Both the position numbers and the translations under genes were made by a program. From Isochrysis galbana (taxonomy: Eukaryota; Haptophyta; Isochrysidales; Isochrysidaceae), in contig CM030935.1 in assembly GCA_018136815.1 (NCBI GenBank), forward strand, positions 3,546,299 to 3,610,298: a DNA stretch of 64,000 nucleotides. Direction: 5' to 3'. This document shows positions 54,501-64,000 of this stretch, piece after piece. Each line of letters opens with the position of its first letter. Positions within the stretch are counted from its first letter, which is position 1. Below the pieces are notes generated by a model. It saw only the letters and a program-made list of their open reading frames with translations, was not told the origin of the DNA and did not search any database.

Positions 54501-56020
54501 ATGGGTCTATAGTTCCTTGGGTCACGTGCGTCCTCTTTTTTGTATAGCAGTATTATGTCCCCCTCTCTCATGGTGAATGGGAGGAGGCCCGTGTCTAGGG
54601 ATTGATTGTAGAGTTCGGTTAGTATCGGTGCCACTATGCCCTCGTGTGTCTTATATACTTCCGCCGGGATGCCGTCCGGGCCCGCGCTTTTCCCGGGGCC
54701 TATGCTCCTAATGGCCTGGGTGGTTTCGTCGATCGTGATACGACCCTCTAACTTGCGCCTATCAAGATCGTGTAGGGGGCGGTCGGAAAGCGTGGTATCA
54801 AGTTCGGGTGTGCGCTGCGAGGCTTTCGGCGAGTATAGCCAGACATAGTATTTCCTGAATTCTTTCCGTATGTCCGCGTCCGAGGTAACCGTCTCGCGTT
54901 CGTCGTGCCGTGGGTTCTCCCAATCTTTCGTCTTGTAGAGTTCGCTTATGGCTCCTTTCCATTTCCTTTGTTTGAGTTTTCTGAAGAATTCCTTGGAGTG
55001 GAGATCTTCTTGTTGGATTTGTTCGTGTAGTTTGAGGTGTCTTATTGGGAAATGTCTTCGCTCTTCCGCGAGCTCTCGGTTTGCTTTCGCTATTCGCTCC
55101 GTGAGGTTAGGGTCCGGGCCCTTCTTGATGAGGTGGATGTTGAGTTCGGCGATTCTCCTTTCGAGCGTGGTGTGTATGGCGGGTGTCTTGCGTGCGGCCG
55201 TTGCTTCCCTTAAGAAAGCCGCTATGAGTGTTTTCGCTTGTGTCCACTCTCCGGCTAGGTCTCCGTTGGCTTTCGCTCTCGCGTCCGCTCTCTTGAGCAA
55301 TAGTTCTACTGTCTTGACGGCTCCCTCTTCCGTTATTATCTTCGGGTCTATGGGCAAGTCGTAATGCCGGTTACGGACATATTGTGGGGTTTCAAAGGCG
55401 GCTAGGAGTGGTAGGTGATCGGAGGCGGCTTTGCCCGAGAATAGGTCTGGGCTAGGTCCTAGCTTGTGCCATTGGAACGAGTCCGTCGCTGTGCTGTGGT
55501 ATATTCTGTCTATTCTCGTGTGAATGGTGTGTGAGAGTCGTGTGTATCCCGTGTGTGGGTCTAGTTTCATCGTTCGGTGCACGTCTTTAAGTTTGGCTTT
55601 TCTGACGAGGGCATTCCACTTGTCTCCGTGGGTGTTCGCGTATGGCGTCGGTCCGTGTCCTTTCGTGTCGGTCGTGACGTTTTCCACGCAGTTGAAGTCG
55701 CCCCCCATGAGCGTTGGTGTGGTGGTGGTTTGCGACAATGTGGGCTCTTGGATTAGTTTCTTAATCTGCGTTCCTCGTGAGCCCGGGTTAGCGCTTAAGT
55801 ATGTTGAGATAATACGATAAAGTTTTCCGTCTATGTCTACATCGATTGATATACATCTCCCTTTTAGAATGATATTTACCGTGTCTACTCTAGGTGTTAC
55901 TCTGCTGCATGAGTCGCGGATCGCCACCGCGACTCCGCTCGCTGAGTCCGCTAGCTCTCCCGGAGAAGCAAACCAGTGCCATCCGAGGAGGGACGCTGTT
56001 CTATGTTGACGGAGGTGAGA
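51505..56020 (-). mobile_element. LINE retrotransposon, near full length
   Basis: Minus-strand element. The 3' end on that strand reads GGTGAGATCATTAAGAAG plus a T-run at 51509-51519. The 3' untranslated region (51520-51850) contains GGGCCCCTAAGTAGAGCAC shared with the truncated copies at 4458-5104 and 39240-39480. The 5' limit is uncertain: the endonuclease frame runs without a stop into copia-like sequence near 56020-56100. No target-site duplication was found by eye. Confidence 0.85.
51851..55927 (-). CDS. LINE ORF2-type protein: APE endonuclease, reverse transcriptase, CCHC knuckle
   Basis: An intact frame of at least 1358 codons. The displayed start is a GTG; the frame is open further upstream, where the endonuclease N-terminus probably continues (WHWFASPGELADSASGVAV). 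Domains in order: APE-type endonuclease with GGDFNC, TRIDRIY and ASDHLPL (metal- and DNA-binding motifs); reverse transcriptase with DGIPAEVYK, PRNYRPITLLQSDYKILAKI, LLALDWEKAFDRV, GMPQGCPLSPLTF and the catalytic FADD in INQFADDTALI; a thumb region; and a C-terminal zinc knuckle CRLCGKYHESSTHLARC (C-x2-C-x7-H-x4-C). The protein nicks target DNA and copies its own RNA into it. With no internal stop or frameshift, this copy could be recently active. No ORF1 is seen upstream. Confidence 0.93.
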   Translation of the reverse strand: MAIRDSCSRVTPRVDTVNIILKGRCISIDVDIDGKLYRIISTYLSANPGSRGTQIKKLIQEPTLSQTTTTPTLMGGDFNCVENVTTDTKGHGPTPYANTHGDKWNALVRKAKLKDVHRTMKLDPHTGYTRLSHTIHTRIDRIYHSTATDSFQWHKLGPSPDLFSGKAASDHLPLLAAFETPQYVRNRHYDLPIDPKIITEEGAVKTVELLLKRADARAKANGDLAGEWTQAKTLIAAFLREATAARKTPAIHTTLERRIAELNIHLIKKGPDPNLTERIAKANRELAEERRHFPIRHLKLHEQIQQEDLHSKEFFRKLKQRKWKGAISELYKTKDWENPRHDERETVTSDADIRKEFRKYYVWLYSPKASQRTPELDTTLSDRPLHDLDRRKLEGRITIDETTQAIRSIGPGKSAGPDGIPAEVYKTHEGIVAPILTELYNQSLDTGLLPFTMREGDIILLYKKEDARDPRNYRPITLLQSDYKILAKILTTRLSKVIGNIISSNQLGFVPRRLISESTHLLQLTRAYLDETGEPGLLLALDWEKAFDRVSWEFYHLALRLLNFGPDFQRLAKALTSDAAKPIRTIKINGGRSYPFTVGSGMPQGCPLSPLTFLLTTEALTRAINEDPDIEGVDLNGYNLKINQFADDTALITRDYASLKKALQWVKAHEQATGGKTNESKFQGIRMGSQLRTKPPWDMRKYNWIENDQYLVILGVPLGAPEALKPFWKKLADKVDNKAAQLAPFTRHMSIFGRTNIVNFIIYGTPRYWMQTLAPPKWFNARIQKAADKILWESPYTGRKYQWVKYPHYPINNTQNATRTLGTGLLNWTNHVKALQAKWILNYLNARKASWKHALDAWFCRTGLGRGAVFSTIPPASLTRSLRGNPALPIFWKDALNTFRSLDIQRSRLSIEGALSQPIWCNPHEQPPRMRAAWASLWQSLHTHVVHNVFKDNNLDTPYTKEECAQYLEHLPEIFEHAGSKITKESFLDSWASIVQQASSLLGKAQLDPAPGSDPEGTSENGTRDNKAGIEAPPEIRVSDNETYITKMNNIWIHTNTNYLGEPADRTGVATPEEARLYHPPARWEGGLKGPKYAEYPLADEYTMDGKKHLDLTTVSDITQVLEKNIPNNKPQPASEAWARRINLTHEEWKHVASLYTLPLLKHTDKHPHFKHITHRRIGTRNRFATATTNTCRLCGKYHESSTHLARCSATKPIFETIEAIAGFTPERKRTATQKIKDRLFAYPSTPTPDSLKTLYIVAWRYIIGDFYKVEYDNHPFHYIPVIERTLTRFTILVRGLEASNKTSPARTHQASRGRKPKIKDARDLSAPIFKMNDKGVLAMSVNLSLVAHALDIAGKVA

Positions 56021-56840
56021 GCCGTGTACGTCGACGACGGTGCCCGCGTACCACGCCGGAGGCAGGCCGTCGTGGCGGTGCGGCCAGAGGACCTCGATGC
56101 GGGTGCCGATGGCGACGTCGACGGTTGGTGGCGGCGGGCGCGAAGGTGGCGTCGCGGGTGCGGGGGCATTGGGCGCGGCGTCGGCGAGGGTTTGGTTGGA
56201 CGGCGGCGTCTACGGCGGCGACGGCGGGGGGAAGGCTGGAGCGAATCAGGGCGAGCTCGTTGAGGGGGCGGACGTGGTGTTGATGGACGGTGCTGAGGCG
56301 GTCGTGGCGATAGACGAGGTAGGAGGAGCCGCGGATTCCGAGGAAGCGACCGACGGAGGCTCGGGGGCGGTCCAGGCTGCCCTTGGGGCCGCGCACGTCC
56401 TCGACGACGACGACGGTGGTGCCGAAGATGAGGGGTGCGGGTCGGTCGAAGGAGGGGATGTTGTTGGTGAACTTTTGGTACTTGGTGACCGGCGCGCCGG
56501 GGCGGGCCGTGCGGTTGTCCAGGTAGTTGGCGTACTCGCGCGCTGGGAGGAGGAAAGAGTTGGGGAGGCGGGCGCGCTGGAGCATGGCTTCGGCGGCGCG
56601 AGTGATGATGTCGTGGTGGCGCTCAGCGCGGCCGACGCCCTGGTGGTGCTCTCGGGAGGTAAGTTGGACGAGCAGGCCGAGGTCGTGTTCGACGCGGGCG
56701 CTGAAGTCGGGGGAGGCGAGCTCGGGTGCGCGGTCGAAGCGGATGCGGACGGGCGTGTGGTGGTGCGCTCGAGCTTCGAGGGCGACGTGGCGAAGGAAAG
56801 CGATCCAGTCGTCGGTATCTATGATGATAATCCTAATAGC
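56020..56840 (-). pseudogene. Ty1/copia integrase and linker fragment
   Basis: On the minus strand from about 56830: RIRFDRAPELASPDF, LTSREHHQGVGRAERHHDI, then ARLPNSFLLPAREYANYLDN, DRPAPLIFGTTVVVVEDVRG and RPRASVGRFLGIRGSSYLVY. This is the second half of the copia integrase core (catalytic D and E region) plus the conserved FG / FLG post-core domain. The following linker (IRSSLPPAVAAVDAAVQ) shifts frame relative to the 11206-11360 copy through a 4-base insertion, then continues as TRIEVLWPHRHDG and WYAGTVVDVHG before meeting LINE sequence. Reverse transcriptase, gag and LTRs are missing. Confidence 0.75.
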
Positions 56841-56959
56841 CTCAACATTGCCTATTATCTAGATATTAATATTAGGCTAATATATTCACAGTCTTACTTA
56901 ATTTAGTAAGAGGTCAAGAGGTCTACCAGACCTGTTACCTGTTAATAGGTAATAGGAAT

Positions 56960-57020
56960 AGGTAAAAAAACTTTTTTTAATATTCTCGCCTCGCGCGTGG
57001 CTATAGGTACCGCTATCGTA
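56960..57020 (-). mobile_element. LINE 3'-terminal fragment
   Basis: TAAAAAAACTTTTTTTAATATTCTCGCCTCGCGCGTGGCTA is, on the minus strand, the conserved LINE end GGCGAGAATATTAAAAAAAG plus T-run. Only about 60 bp match. It lies in AT-rich sequence with several CCTGTTA / TAATAGG inverted words (56925-57200). Confidence 0.6.
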
Positions 57021-58356
57021 GCCACGCCCAAATCATCTCAGATCCCTTCCTCTCCCCAGTAACTAAGCTCAGAAGTCAGAAGCCAATCATATTCATATTA
57101 TAAATCATACTAATAAATCTATTATATTATTAAAATGAGTTTTATTTTGACCTGTTACGGACCTATTGCGACCTGGTAACATGTCCTCTTAATAGGAAGA
57201 GGCCCCCGAAACCTGTTGACCTTGTACCTGTTGTCCCATCCGGGCGGCTGTGGGCGGCGCGGCTCGCGTCCATACTTCACCAATCCCATCCCTGCGATCG
57301 TCTGGGGGTATGAGTATGAGGGCATCGGCCAGGCGAGAAAGGGGCGGTCCGCGCGCGCGCATCTGGCCGGGGGGGCCATGAATGCCAGATCCCTTTGGGC
57401 GCGCACGAGCGCCAGAGCGGCTGGTCGTATGTAGGGCTGGGGGGCGATTTGGGCGTCGAATCACCCCGCAATTTTTGCCTCCGTCGGTCCGCACGTCCGC
57501 ACGGGCCATCCTGCTAGGCCATGCAAGGGGCGCGGGCTCTGGGGTCCGGGTTTGCGTTCCACTTGTGGTATCCATTCGTAGGACGAAAAAACGCTCGTTG
57601 AGCAGTAGATTCGTAAAATTGTTTTAAAATACTATTTGTCGAGCGAATTGCGAATTGTGACCTATGCCCTATGCTGCAAATGCGCAAATGCAAATGCCCC
57701 ATCACAAATATCATGATATGGCCGGAACCCGCAGGTGGGCTCAAAAGTAGGCGAATATACCCCCTTTCTGAAGTACTGAAGTGCGTCCTACATTATAGGA
57801 CCCGTCCTATAAAGCTAGGTACCTTTATCCGTAAAAAGCGTGAGTGATGAGTGACTGAGTGACCGGCCTACGGCCTACATACAAGAGGCAAGAGGCCTCC
57901 CTCCCCCAGGCCGCCAGGGTCATTCCCCATACCCATGCCATGCATCGCAAGCGCGACCAAGCGGGAGAGATGAGAGACAGAACGAGGCGGCGAGGCTCTC
58001 GCGCCCCTGGTGGGGAGCGAGAAACCGCTAAGCGGGCGGGAGCGAGATACCGCTAGGGGAGCTCCCATCTGGGTACCTCCTAAACTTCTTTAACTCCATA
58101 TCTTCTTCTCTTCTCTCGTCAACGGCTCTTATTTGAGAGACTCCCTGCTCCGCCCCCCGCCGGGGGCGCCGCCTCCGCTGGCCCGCCTCGTCCGCCCCTC
58201 GGCCCATTCCACTCTTCTTATCTTGTATACGATGCGATTTCTTCCTTTCGTCTCCTGTCGAGGGCCTCCCCGCCCGAGAGGGCACGAGTGCTCACGCTCG
58301 CCGCCGCCGCCTCCCTCTCTCCCTCCCTCCCTCCCTCTCTCTCTGCCCTCCGGGTG
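57021..58356. other. Stretch without a supported gene
   Basis: AT-rich to 57170, then mixed composition. Frames near 57216-57627 and 57859-58285 lack any family match. The last 300 bp are pyrimidine-rich and probably contain the calpain promoter. Confidence 0.4.
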
Positions 58357-61300
58357 ATGGCGGAGCTCTCCTCATCAAGGAAGAATGCCAAAGTGCCGGA
58401 GGGGGCGCTCTCGTACGATGAGATCCGCGCCGAGTGCGCACGCCTCCCCCCAGGAGCACTCTGGGAAGACAGGCAGTTCAGTGGCACTTCGGTCCGCCCG
58501 CCACCCACCGCTAGCCCTTACAGCCACAGCCGTCGCGGCGATAGCCCTTGCTGCCCAGCTCTCACTACCACAGTTTTCACAGTCCCAGCCCTCGATATCC
58601 TAGCCCTGCATGCCCCAGCCCTCGATGCACCTGCCCATGCAGCCGCAGCCCTTGCAGCTCCCAGCCCACCCCAGCTCAAGGTGCCGCTCCCCTTTCCGCA
58701 GGCCCTTTATAAGCCTCGCTCCACATGCCCAAAGTACAACCACGGAGAGCCCATCAAATGGCTGCGCCCGAACGAGATCTATGGCGCGGACGTGACGGGC
58801 GCTAAGACGGCGCTCATCTCAGATGGGCTGGAGGCCGGCGATGTGGAGCAGGGTGAGCTAGGAGACTGCTACCTGCTGGGTGCAATGTCGGCAATCGCCG
58901 CCGCTTCAGACGACTCTCTTGTCCAGGGAGAACTCTTCTACAAGCTCCTTAAAGCGGGCGACCTTGAGAAGGCAACTGCAGACTTGCGCAAGGGGTTCTG
59001 CACCTTCTTGCTGTACAAGTTTGGAAGCTGGACTGAGGTGCTCATGCCTCCTCCTCCAGTCGCTACCTCATGCATTAGTCTCTGCACGCCTTAACACGTA
59101 TCATAGCCAGGGACGTTGGCGGCAGCGCCAGCTTCGGGGGTGTGAAGGCCTGTTCTCTGGCTGCGTTGAAAGAGCTTGTCCACACATTTCAACCAGACAG
59201 CATCAATGCGTGCGTCCCACCCTGGGCTGCTCCGTAGTGGGCGCTTAGGGGCAGAACCATGGTGCAGCGCACTCACGAGTTGCACTGGTGCCATCCCCAG
59301 GTCACCGTCGACACTCTCATTCCGTGCTCCGAGAAGACCAGCAAACCTCTCTTTGCCCACTGCAAGGACCCAAACGAGCTCTGGGTACCGCTCCTTGAAA
59401 AGGCTTACGCAAAGCTCCATGGCTCCTATGAAGCTCTCGATGGTGGGTCTGTCACTGCCGCACTAGTGGATTTGACCGGCGGCCTGGCGGAGACACTGGA
59501 CCTTACGGAAGACGATGAGGTGAGTGCCTTTGCGTGAGACGGAGCGTACCGTGATACGACGCGCTGTTGCGCCAGATTGAGCGCCATTGCTTGAGCACAC
59601 GCGCCCCTGCCCCCACCTGGTAAGCGCTTGATTGACGGAGGAGCTCTTCATTCGCCTTTAGATCGCTCGAATTTCAACCTGCCACCGCGCGCGCTGCATC
59701 TTTGCAGGTCCAAGAGCTCTACGACGGGACCATGTGGAAACGGATAAAGCGCTATGCAACGGGAGGCCTAGTGAACACAATGTATCTTTTAGGTGCTGCC
59801 CTTGCCAAGACAGACATCGTCGATCGAGGCAAAGAGGACGAAGTTCAAATGACGGACCAAAACATCCTCGTTAACCACGCATACACTCTTCTTGAAGCAC
59901 GCGAGGTCGGACAAACAGGTCACGGGGAGAAGGTGCGTTGCTGTAGGCTGGGAGCAGGTGAGCCGCACAACGAGCATGGTTCACGCCCGCCCGTCCTTGT
60001 GCTTAGGTAAAGCTCCTCAAATTGCGCAACCCGTGGGGTATGCGTGAGTGGTCAGGCCCGTGGTCCGATCAGTCCGATGAATGGAAGACCGCGATTGGCC
60101 AAAAGGTGAGACATCGTGCTTTAAAATATGGATAGCCGGAACTGCGTGGCTGGTCGGCAGCATCCCACCAAAGCGTGTTCACAAGCGTCCAATCCCATTC
60201 CCGTTGCGACCATCGGCTCTCCTCATCGCTTCCCGGACATGCTCATAACAGGCTAAGAAAGACCTCGGATATATAGAGGCGGACGATGGCTGCTTTTGGA
60301 TCTCATGGGACGACTTCCAAAATCATTTCAATCGCATCTACGTCTGCCGCGTCGCCGAGACTTGTGACGGAAGTTCCTTCACGCCAGAAGCTGCGGCGAG
60401 AGGCGCACGCGGTCCCGAAGGAACGTGGTGTGAGGTGCGACTCCGCCAACCTAAATTCCGCCGCAGCACTCGGCTCACCTAGCTTTGGCATTCCACCTCT
60501 CTTCTCACACTTACAGTCGCGTGTCAACCCCCCCCACCGCTCCCCACCCGCCGTCATCAGTACTCCATCGATGGCGAGTGGACAGAGCGCACGGCCGGTG
60601 GCTGCTTCAATTTCCCTACTTGGCGGAACAATCCTCAATACGAGATCGTCATCGGCAAGGACACGAACGCTTTCTTCCTTTTGATGCAGCCGGACCCACG
60701 GATGGACAAAATCCGATCCATCGAGAAAGGAGGGCCAGAAGGAGGGCCTATTTATGACCACAAGATTGGCATGTACGTGATGAAGGGACACGAACTCTAC
60801 CGTCGAAAGGTGAGCAGGCAGTCACTAGGAACCCCTCATCAACGAGTCAATCTCCCGCTGCACCTAACAATCCACCTATCTCGCTGCCCTGCGCGCCTAG
60901 ATCATGTACGATTCTGAGGAGATCGAGGGGGACGACGTTCTAGACTCGACGCCATACATCGAGTATCGGGAGGTGCAGTGCAACACAATGGACGAGGAGG
61001 GCGAGGACAGGCTGAAGGAGGGCACCCGAGTCGTGCTCTGCCCGTCCACTTTTTTGCCAAACAAGCTGGGCAAGTTTCGCATCATCGTGCTGACTGAATC
61101 GGCTCTGTCCCAGCCGCCGATATTGCTGCCCCCGCTGCGTGACCTCCGCTGCTCCGGCCTGTGGGGTGCGGAGACTGCCGGTGGTTGTCGCAATTTTGTC
61201 AGTTGGCGCAAGAACGTGCAATATCAGCTCAAGCTCTCTAAGCCCTCGCGTGTGTCCGTGCTCTTGATGAGGCACGACGAGCAGGCGCAGAAAAGTGACA

Positions 61301-62507
61301 AGCCACTTGGCGCAAAGAAGAAACGCGCAAAGAACCCGAAGCGAAAGACCGCGGATCGCGAGGTCTTCATTGGCTTCGTGGTCGCCCGCCCACCTGCTGC
61401 GCACGCTGACCGTCGTATACTCCACGTGCGTGATGAGGACGTGATCGAGAAGACGCCCTATGTCCCAATTTTCGAGGTGGGCCGTGAATTTCACGTCAAG
61501 GATCTACCCGCTGATCCGAAGTACCCGGCCGATACGTTCATCATCGTCCCGACCACATATCAGCCCGGTATGCGCGCCGAGTACGATCTAGTGGTCTACA
61601 CGGACGATGAGGCGGCGAGCCTTCGGCCCCTGCCAGACTCGACGTGGCACGCGTCCTCCGCCAAGGGCGAGTGGGTGGGCAAGTCGGCGGGTGGGTCACG
61701 CAATAACCCTTCGTGGGTGCGCAACCCGCTGTACTTGGTCCGCGCAACACGCGACGCACTGGTCCACGTCTTCCTGCGGCAACCGGCATTGCCAGGCGAG
61801 AACCCCGCCTACGAGGGCATCGGCTTCTATGTGGCGACCGACGACCAATCGCTTGAGCTGCGGGATGTCGTCTGCGAGTCGGGATTCCGGCGCAAAGAGG
61901 AGGTCCATGCGGAGGTGCTCCTAGAGGCAGGCAAGGACTACCTGCTTATTCCTATGATGTACAAAAAGGGCTTCGAGTCGAGCTTCGACCTCGAACTTTA
62001 CTCAGATCAGCCCCTCTCCTTTTCAAAGTTGGGCGACCACGACGCAGACTCTCGGCGGAGAGAACAGATCGAGGATGAGGCTGCACGCACCATAATTCAG
62101 TGCTGGGTCCGCTCACGCATCCGTCGCGCGATGCGCGCGGGTCCGGAAGGACGCGAGGAGGCGAAGGCGCTTATGAACGAGTTCTTCCGCATGCCCTCGC
62201 GCAATTGTGACGAGGGCTACCTCGACATCAACCTCGCTCTCAACGCGCTCGAATCCGCTTACATACAGGTGAGCGGTAGCGTCGCTTCGTAACACCTACG
62301 AGCCCGCCTGGAACGTGGGTGCACCTTGCCTCTCGGTGGGTTCAGCTGATGCTATCCTCACGCGTGCACGCGGTACTAACGTGCATCTCGTTGCTTTGCT
62401 CTCAGCTCACCGGGGATGGCAACGCCAAGGGAAGCTTTTTCCCTCGAATGCGTGAGCGACTGAAGGATCGGAATCACAAGGTTGCCGACTATGACGTATG
62501 CCTTTGA
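58357..62507 (+). CDS. Calpain-type cysteine protease with C2-like and IQ domains
   Basis: Eight phase-0 segments: 58357-59037, 59301-59519, 59708-59932, 60007-60105, 60252-60434, 60561-60809, 60901-62268, and 62406 to the stop at 62505-62507 (about 1041 residues). Calpains are calcium-regulated intracellular proteases. The catalytic triad is complete: Cys171 in [13 protein letters not shown], His357 in [12 protein letters not shown] and Asn383 in [26 protein letters not shown] and [10 protein letters not shown] are strong family signatures. After the protease core comes a calpain C2-like domain ([18 protein letters not shown]), two further beta-rich repeats, each with an AGG..N..W..NP-like motif, and an IQ motif near the end ([18 protein letters not shown]) for calmodulin. 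Residues about 42-115 of the first segment are Pro/Ala-rich and may be an unspliced intron ending at the CAG before 58703. The last exon could also splice onward at GTATGC (62496). Confidence 0.85.
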
Positions 62508-63615
62508 TTGCAATCCATCCTCGAATTTTCTATTAGTCTAGGCCAACCCGGTATCGAAACGGCCTGTCAATCGGCTGATCTACAATGTCTCCGTGTCCTT
62601 TGCACTTGACTCCATCTTCTTTTTGCCGTTGGCTTCGCAATGAGCTTTCACTTGCTCATGACGGAGAGGCTGCAAGAAGACTCTGGGCAAGCCACAGGGG
62701 CGCCTCATCGGACGACTACTTGGAGCGGAATCATCTAGTCGTTTTGCCGTCTCACTTGTCTCTACTATGATTAGGGATGCACGCTGTGTGACCCCAATGC
62801 ACACAGCCACGTCTGGCCTCCACCCTAACAACTCAAGCCAGAGCTGAGCTTCGCGGTTCCTACACAGTTGCAACTGCCGTGTGCCTTGGCGTTGGCACGT
62901 GGTTACCAACGTGATGAGAGCATCAGAATTGCGCTCTTTTTTATGGTTTTGTGCTTTGCGATGGCCATGGCGATGGCCGCGCTGCTCCGATCAACCAATC
63001 GCCACTCTCCCTCGTGGCGGGGCGAGGAACTCCATGGTGCACGGTGGGCGACTTGGTCGCGAAAACACCACAGATCAATTTTATGAAAAGCTCTTGTGTC
63101 TAGGCGCGGGTGCAAGCGCCAATAACCAATAAATTTCATGCAACTATATCTATATCTCGGCCCGCGCGCACGCGACTCTCCTTCCTGGAATGCCTAGACC
63201 CACTGCCCCGCCTCACACATGCGTTCTACACCCCCACTCCCCCGACCCTTTCCGCCCCCGCCAAGGCGGCTTGCCTTCATCCTCATCCGGGGTACCACAG
63301 CTGCGGATGATGGACGACATGATGTCGAAACGTGCGAGCCTTCTATCGCGGCGAGGAGCAGCTCCGGTCGGGGAGAGGAGGCCAAGGAAGCGAGCACGAC
63401 GAGGGCTCAACGAGGGGCGCCGGTGCACGGAGCCCCGCGGTTCACAAAGCAGGGCTCGGCGCACAATGACAATGAGCCATGAGCACGTATCAAAGGCCTT
63501 GGCCTTGTCCAAAAAAATTTTTTTTGCTCCCTTACCACACAGGGCGTGCGATGGAGCTTGCCCGCCCTCACACGGAGCTCGCGAGGAGTTTGCTTTTACT
63601 TTTACGGCAGGGCAC
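62508..63615. other. Stretch without a supported gene
   Basis: No recognisable domain or conserved repeat. A possible further calpain exon may lie here but could not be identified. Confidence 0.4.
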
Positions 63616-63735
63616 TAATCTTATGATTGGTCGCGATGTAGGGGGCCTCGCGCCCACCCCACTCTCTCGACTCCCCTCATGGGGGGCGAGAACCACCCAC
63701 CCCCCTGCGCTGCCTCTTGGTTGGCATGCAGGGGG
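63616..63735. repeat. Repeat D-related segment
   Basis: CTTATGATTGGTCGCGATG, GGGGGCCTCGCGCCC and GAACCACCCACC blocks recall the sequence after the gypsy fragment (9825-9870) and the inverted copy at 45540-45620. Confidence 0.5.
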
Positions 63736-63885
63736 GACTCACCCAGACAGCCCAGACTCTCCCAGAGAGCTGGGTCTAGACCGCACGCCCTGGCCTATCG
63801 TGGCCAGCTCATCGCTCTGACCAACCCCTCCTCCTCCTCCCCCTGGGCCCCCCTGATCACAGGATCGGGAGCTCCCAGCAAAAAA

Positions 63886-63930
63886 AAAGATCTGAAGATT
63901 CAGGGCTACACACCTATCGCGAGTCTGGCG
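63886..63930. repeat. Repeat A start
   Basis: A-run plus GATCTGAAGATTCAGGGCTA and CACACCTATCGC, identical to the start of the 23470 copy. The downstream part does not continue as repeat A, so this is a short terminal piece. Confidence 0.65.
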
Positions 63931-64000
63931 AATTGGAGTGGCCCATAGATAGGGCCTGAGGGCAATGAGGAAGGAGAAGGAGGCATGCCGGCAGCAGGCG

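Noticed and set aside
56040-56906. 288-codon plus-strand frame
   Set aside because: Antisense shadow of the copia integrase, whose minus-strand motifs are clear.
1-64000. CRISPR arrays, bacterial operons, rRNA or tRNA genes
   Set aside because: No regularly spaced short repeats with unique spacers. Spliced genes and LINE/LTR elements show a eukaryotic nuclear origin. No tRNA cloverleaf or rRNA core was recognised by eye, though a tRNA scan could still find one.

Overview
This is a GC-rich, intron-bearing nuclear window from a eukaryote, most likely a secondary-plastid alga. Reasons: GT-AG introns whose exons join in phase in at least nine genes; a protochlorophyllide-reductase-like protein with a signal peptide, a transit-like stretch and a twin-arginine lumen signal; a callose-synthase-type glucan synthase; METTL3, calpain, ABCG, PiT and TSUP genes; and dense LINE, Ty1/copia, Ty3/gypsy, hAT and short dispersed repeats. 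A haptophyte or ochrophyte-like alga fits best, but that is inference. Two runs of exactly 100 N (20695-20794, 45795-45894) are scaffold gaps of unknown true size.

Layout. 0-6.8 kb: a GNAT fragment, a frame-broken cysteine-rich membrane protein, an intact F-box/TPR/UBA gene, then repeats including a 5'-truncated LINE with an 18-bp target-site duplication. 6.9-9.1 kb: a six-exon POR-like reductase (minus). 9.3-11.7 kb: nested remains of gypsy, hAT, copia and LINE. 12-16 kb: an ANK/LRR fragment and a five-exon TSUP transporter (minus). 17-23 kb: a small membrane protein, the N-terminal part of a glucan synthase (six exons, open at the gap), and a TIR-like protein beyond the gap. 25.8-29.3 kb: a divergent pair, a secreted FNR-like flavoprotein (minus) and a dual-specificity phosphatase (plus). 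31-34.1 kb: a complete ten-exon METTL3/IME4. 36.6-38.7 kb: a free-standing CaMKII association domain and a GAS2-domain protein. 41-44.8 kb: a divergent methyltransferase / ABCG pair around a long (GA)n tract. 45.9-50.4 kb: two nearly identical PiT phosphate transporters in a 2-kb-arm inverted duplication. 50.4-57 kb: a minisatellite, then an intact LINE ORF abutting a copia integrase. 58.3-62.5 kb: a calpain protease gene.

Exon structures were built by eye from splice signals, reading phase and family conservation. No alignment, transcript or database evidence was available. Ordinary cell functions dominate; the most unusual structures are the PiT inverted duplication, the T-tailed LINE family and the lumen-targeted POR-like protein.
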